Shown: piece after piece, positions 20,168-21,965 of the stretch
Numbering within the stretch: position 1 is the first letter of the stretch
How the letters are laid out: the number at the start of each line of letters is the position of its first letter
Assembly (NCBI GenBank): GCA_023441905.1
Contig: JAEZNC010000249.1
Span: 1 to 21,965 of the forward strand
Length of the DNA: 21,965 bases
Source of the DNA: Bacillota bacterium
GTDB taxonomy: Bacteria; Bacillota; Clostridia; Christensenellales; SZUA-584
Direction of reading: 5' to 3'
Notes under the pieces: generated by a model
What the model saw: the letters and a program-made list of their open reading frames with translations, nothing else
Databases searched by the model: none
Told to the model about the DNA's origin: nothing
Made by a program: the position numbers and the translations under genes

Positions 20168-21242
20168 TTATTTCCCAAGTAACTTATCCGTATAATTTAG
20201 CATCTGTTTTATAGCACCAGCATATTTGTTTCCAAACAATTTATTCAAATCTTCAATGTCCATCTGTTGTGCCGCTTTAAACATACCATTTGAAATCAGC
20301 CGTTCTTGCTGGGCTCTATATGTTTGAGCTTTTAACGAGTTCCCCCAACTTTTAGTAAGCATATGATCTTCAGTAGACATATTTATGCACGGCCCTTTGC
20401 CTTTACTATACGGGCTCACAGAATCTGCTGGCATATGGTGGTTTTGTCCGCCATTTTATGGCACTTCATTGTATGCACCACCTGTTTTAGGTATGGGCGT
20501 GTCATTCGCCGCATTCCCTCCGCTGCTGTTAGATATGCTTTTCGCTGCCTGATTGGGTGTAGGTCCGCCGCTTGCGTTTATCGGTGGTTTTCCTATTGAA
20601 CCTACATATGTACTTATTCCAAATGTGCCTGCCGTAAAGGCACCAGTATATATGGCTTGACCCCAATCAACTTTTCCAGTACTAATTAGTTGATCAACCC
20701 CGCTAGCCCCTACACCCGCCACATCCACAGCAGCAGTAGCATAACCTAAGCCAACAGTTCCACTTGCTACCAACGGAGCGGCTGCACCGCAAGATAATCC
20801 AATAAGCCCACCTGCCGCCGCTGCACCTGCATACACTTTCCAATCTGTGTTTATTTCCCCATCGTCAATTAAGTCCGTAGCAAGTGTTACGAGTCCTCCC
20901 ACTGCTGCACCAATAGCACCAAGTAACAAATTAATGAAGTGCCCTGTCGGATCAATCATGCTTGTCGGGTTATTCCCACAATAGCTATACAGATGTTGCG
21001 TCCACGGGTCATACGGATTCCCCGTATACGTGTCCTGACTCAAGAAGCGGCCAGTGCTCGGTTGATAAAAACGCGCGTTCATGTACTGCAAGCCAGAACT
21101 TGTATCTGTGACTGAACCTGTAAACGTGACTTCGTTTAAGAAGCTGCCAGCCCCGCTCTGCGCAAGGTTGCCAAACTCATCATATGTATATCCTTTTATC
21201 AAAGAACCGTTCGGCTGTAATATCGCCGTTGTGCTGCCCCGC
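20168..21242 (-). pseudogene. Orphan Rhs C-terminal cassette with nuclease-like tip, interrupted by one stop
   Basis: Leftward remnant of an Rhs/wall-associated toxin. It begins abruptly at 21242 within the core (GSTTAILQPNGSLIKGYTYD) and runs through the conserved core end: VTFTGSVTDTSSGLQYMNAR, FYQPSTGRFLSQDTYTGNPY, LYSYCGNNPTSMIDPTGH. A long Gly/Ala-rich hydrophobic pre-toxin region follows (LLGAIGAAVGGLVTLA, VYAGAAAAGGLIGLSCGAA). The frame ends GAYNEVP then TAA at 20458-20456. In exactly the same frame it reopens as NGGQNHHMPADSVSPYSKGK and continues through STEDHMLTKSWGNSLKAQTY and a helical tail to a stop at 20168. The paired-His HHMP and DH motifs resemble HNH/EndoVII-type nuclease tips. 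The cassette thus looks disabled by a single nonsense change, and its N-terminal core is absent. Confidence 0.8.
21174..21242 (-). repeat. 69-bp Rhs core segment, also at 19223-19291
   Basis: These 69 bases match 19223-19291 at about 61 positions, in the same orientation. The similarity ends sharply on both sides: to the right the other copy continues into core, and to the left this copy does. Confidence 0.8.
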
Positions 21243-21381
21243 TAAAACTTACGACAATAAATCCTTATTTCAAGCTGCCGCACTCATTGAGAGACGCTAT
21301 AAATCACCTGTCACTCTTTCAATTGCGATTCATGCCTATCAATATAATAACAAGCATGGATATATTAGGCCAGTAAAATAG
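21243..21381 (+). pseudogene. Possible C-terminal gene fragment abutting the Rhs breakpoint
   Basis: Directly at the point where Rhs similarity stops, a rightward frame reads KTYDNKSLFQAAALIERRYK, SPVTLSIAIHAYQYNNKHGY and IRPVK to a stop at 21381. It looks protein-like and more AT-rich than the RNA-like block to the right, but it has no start of its own after the breakpoint. It may be the end of an unrelated gene cut by the rearrangement. Confidence 0.3.
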
Positions 21382-21511
21382 TTAATTTCTTGTAAACGCA
21401 GAATTAAGACATGGTGTACGCTGCTTGGTCGCACCGCTTGTATTCTCGCCAATGCAACGGAATGCATGAAGGGAAGAGGTTATCATCAAGCTGTATTACT
21501 CTAAAATGTTT

Positions 21512-21717
21512 GGCGGCGGCTGACCTGGTCTTTGCCCCCACATTCGCCGGCTGGGCATTTTGCTCATAAGGCGCTATGGCCTCCCCACGACTTTGCCTCT
21601 CGGGAAAATCCCGGCCGGGCTGACATCTAAACCGCGCCATGCTCACAGGGCTTTGCCTGCTTACGTGGGTCGTTTCGCCCGCGACTGGCATCGACTTTCA
21701 ACCACAGACCCGCCGCC
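21512..21717 (-). ncRNA. Candidate large structured RNA (unassigned)
   Basis: A 206-bp GC-rich block. Its ends pair as an 8-bp all-G/C stem: GGCGGCGG (21717 to 21710 on the minus strand) with CCGCCGCC (21519 to 21512). Inside, on the minus strand, are small hairpins CGGGA-TTT-TCCCG, CAGG/CCTG, AGGC/GCCT, TGCCC/GGGCA and GTCG/CGAC, and the motif GGCAAAG occurs three times in single-stranded-looking positions. A leftward frame across the block (21404-21691) has no ribosome site and no protein signature. The overall look is that of an ornate bacterial RNA, such as the HEARO/omega-RNA kind linked to IS200/IS605-type elements, but no associated IscB-like gene is in the window and the family is a guess. 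Confidence 0.45.
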
Positions 21718-21794
21718 ATAAGGGAATTATAAGTGGCGGCATTCAAATAGTCAATTATGGGAAGTTTTTGTATGTTTGCAGAGAAGTCTGCAGA

Positions 21795-21822
21795 TTGATT
21801 TATTCGTCCGCCGTGTTATAAT
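21795..21822 (+). promoter_or_regulatory. Strong extended -10 promoter at the right edge
   Basis: TTGATT (21795-21800), a 16-bp spacer, then a perfect TATAAT (21817-21822) with a TG extension. A perfect TGCAGA-GAAG-TCTGCA hairpin overlaps the region just upstream of the -35 and could be an operator. Confidence 0.8.
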
Positions 21823-21848
21823 GAGTGTGGCTCAAAAGAAGGGCTTAT

Positions 21849-21938
21849 ATGATTCCCAAGGAGGTGGTATGCGTGGACGCGGACCCCACATTAAAACACA
21901 CATATTCCGGCGGCGTGCATACCAGCAGGCAGGCATAG
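21849..21938 (+). CDS. Short ORF of 29 codons behind the edge promoter
   Basis: It opens MIPKEVVCVDADPTLKHTYS and ends at a TAG at 21936. AGAAGGG stands about 7 nt before the ATG. It may be a small protein or an upstream ORF; an overlapping frame with a better ribosome site starts at 21869. Not recognised. Confidence 0.3.
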   Translation: MIPKEVVCVDADPTLKHTYSGGVHTSRQA

Positions 21939-21965
21939 GTGTACGCCGCTATAAGAAAGGCGGTG
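21869..21965 (+). CDS. Start of an arginine-rich ORF, cut by the window end
   Basis: An ATG 4 nt after AAGGAGG opens a frame that reads MRGRGPHIKTHIFRRRAYQQ and stays open to the edge. It overlaps the 29-codon ORF in another frame, and only one of the two is likely to be real. A third gene may begin just outside, since GGCGGTG at the edge resembles a ribosome site. Confidence 0.3.
   Translation, partial: MRGRGPHIKTHIFRRRAYQQAGIGVRRYKKGG

Noticed and set aside
21404..21691. Leftward 95-codon frame over the structured block
   Set aside because: No ribosome site and no protein signature; the base-pairing pattern explains the sequence better than coding does.
21500..21720. CRISPR array suggested by repeated GGCAAAG motifs
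   Set aside because: The motif is only seven bases long and irregularly spaced, with no repeat-spacer periodicity. No CRISPR array was seen anywhere in the window.

Overview
The window looks like a chromosomal segment of a Firmicute, probably a moderately GC-rich member of the Clostridia. The evidence is an S-box (SAM-I) riboswitch in front of metK, strong purine-rich ribosome binding sites, extended -10 promoters, classical hairpin-plus-U-tract terminators, a RecD2 helicase, a DUF368 lipid-carrier transporter and Rhs-type wall toxin remnants. Genus-level placement is not possible from what I can see.

Left part (1-7000): a bifunctional ispDF gene (MEP isoprenoid pathway), cut by one base at the window edge, is followed by two tandem MITE-like palindromic elements. 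Next comes a leftward four-gene unit, recD2 - comFC - an AT-rich gene of unknown function - PLP aminotransferase, with an extended -10 promoter at its head and a good terminator at its end. A compact, self-contained unit for a 33-residue membrane peptide sits just right of the recD2 promoter.

Middle part (7000-17700): an OFA-type MFS transporter, a small nitroreductase, a GNAT acetyltransferase and an unrecognised 100-residue protein run rightward. A 106-bp intergenic block carrying a terminator is duplicated on either side of the acetyltransferase. metK (leftward, SAM-I riboswitch), a DUF368 protein (leftward) and a small lipoprotein (leftward) follow. A rightward operon comes next: a QueG-like iron-sulfur protein that appears to be leaderless, ispE and rsmG. 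With ispDF at the left edge, three MEP-pathway activities lie in this window. A hairpin-rich intergenic stretch and a leftward YghO-like GNAT protein close this part.

Right part (17700-21965): an accessory graveyard, mostly leftward. It holds a C-terminal fragment of a DUF6034-like protein, a 37-residue Cys-containing ORF, an intact SMI1/KNR4 immunity gene, an Rhs core fragment whose frame runs past a stop into a short toxin-like tail coupled to that immunity gene, an intact candidate immunity gene, and an orphan Rhs C-terminal cassette whose nuclease-like tip is separated from its core by one in-frame TAA codon. The two Rhs remnants share exactly 69 bp of core, which is the expected footprint of cassette displacement. 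To the right is a GC-rich block closed by an 8-bp G/C stem, with several internal hairpins and three GGCAAAG motifs. It looks like a large structured RNA rather than a gene and is the most interesting unexplained element. The window ends in a strong promoter driving a short ORF and a gene that runs off the edge.

All functional calls come from reading motifs by eye; no database search was possible.
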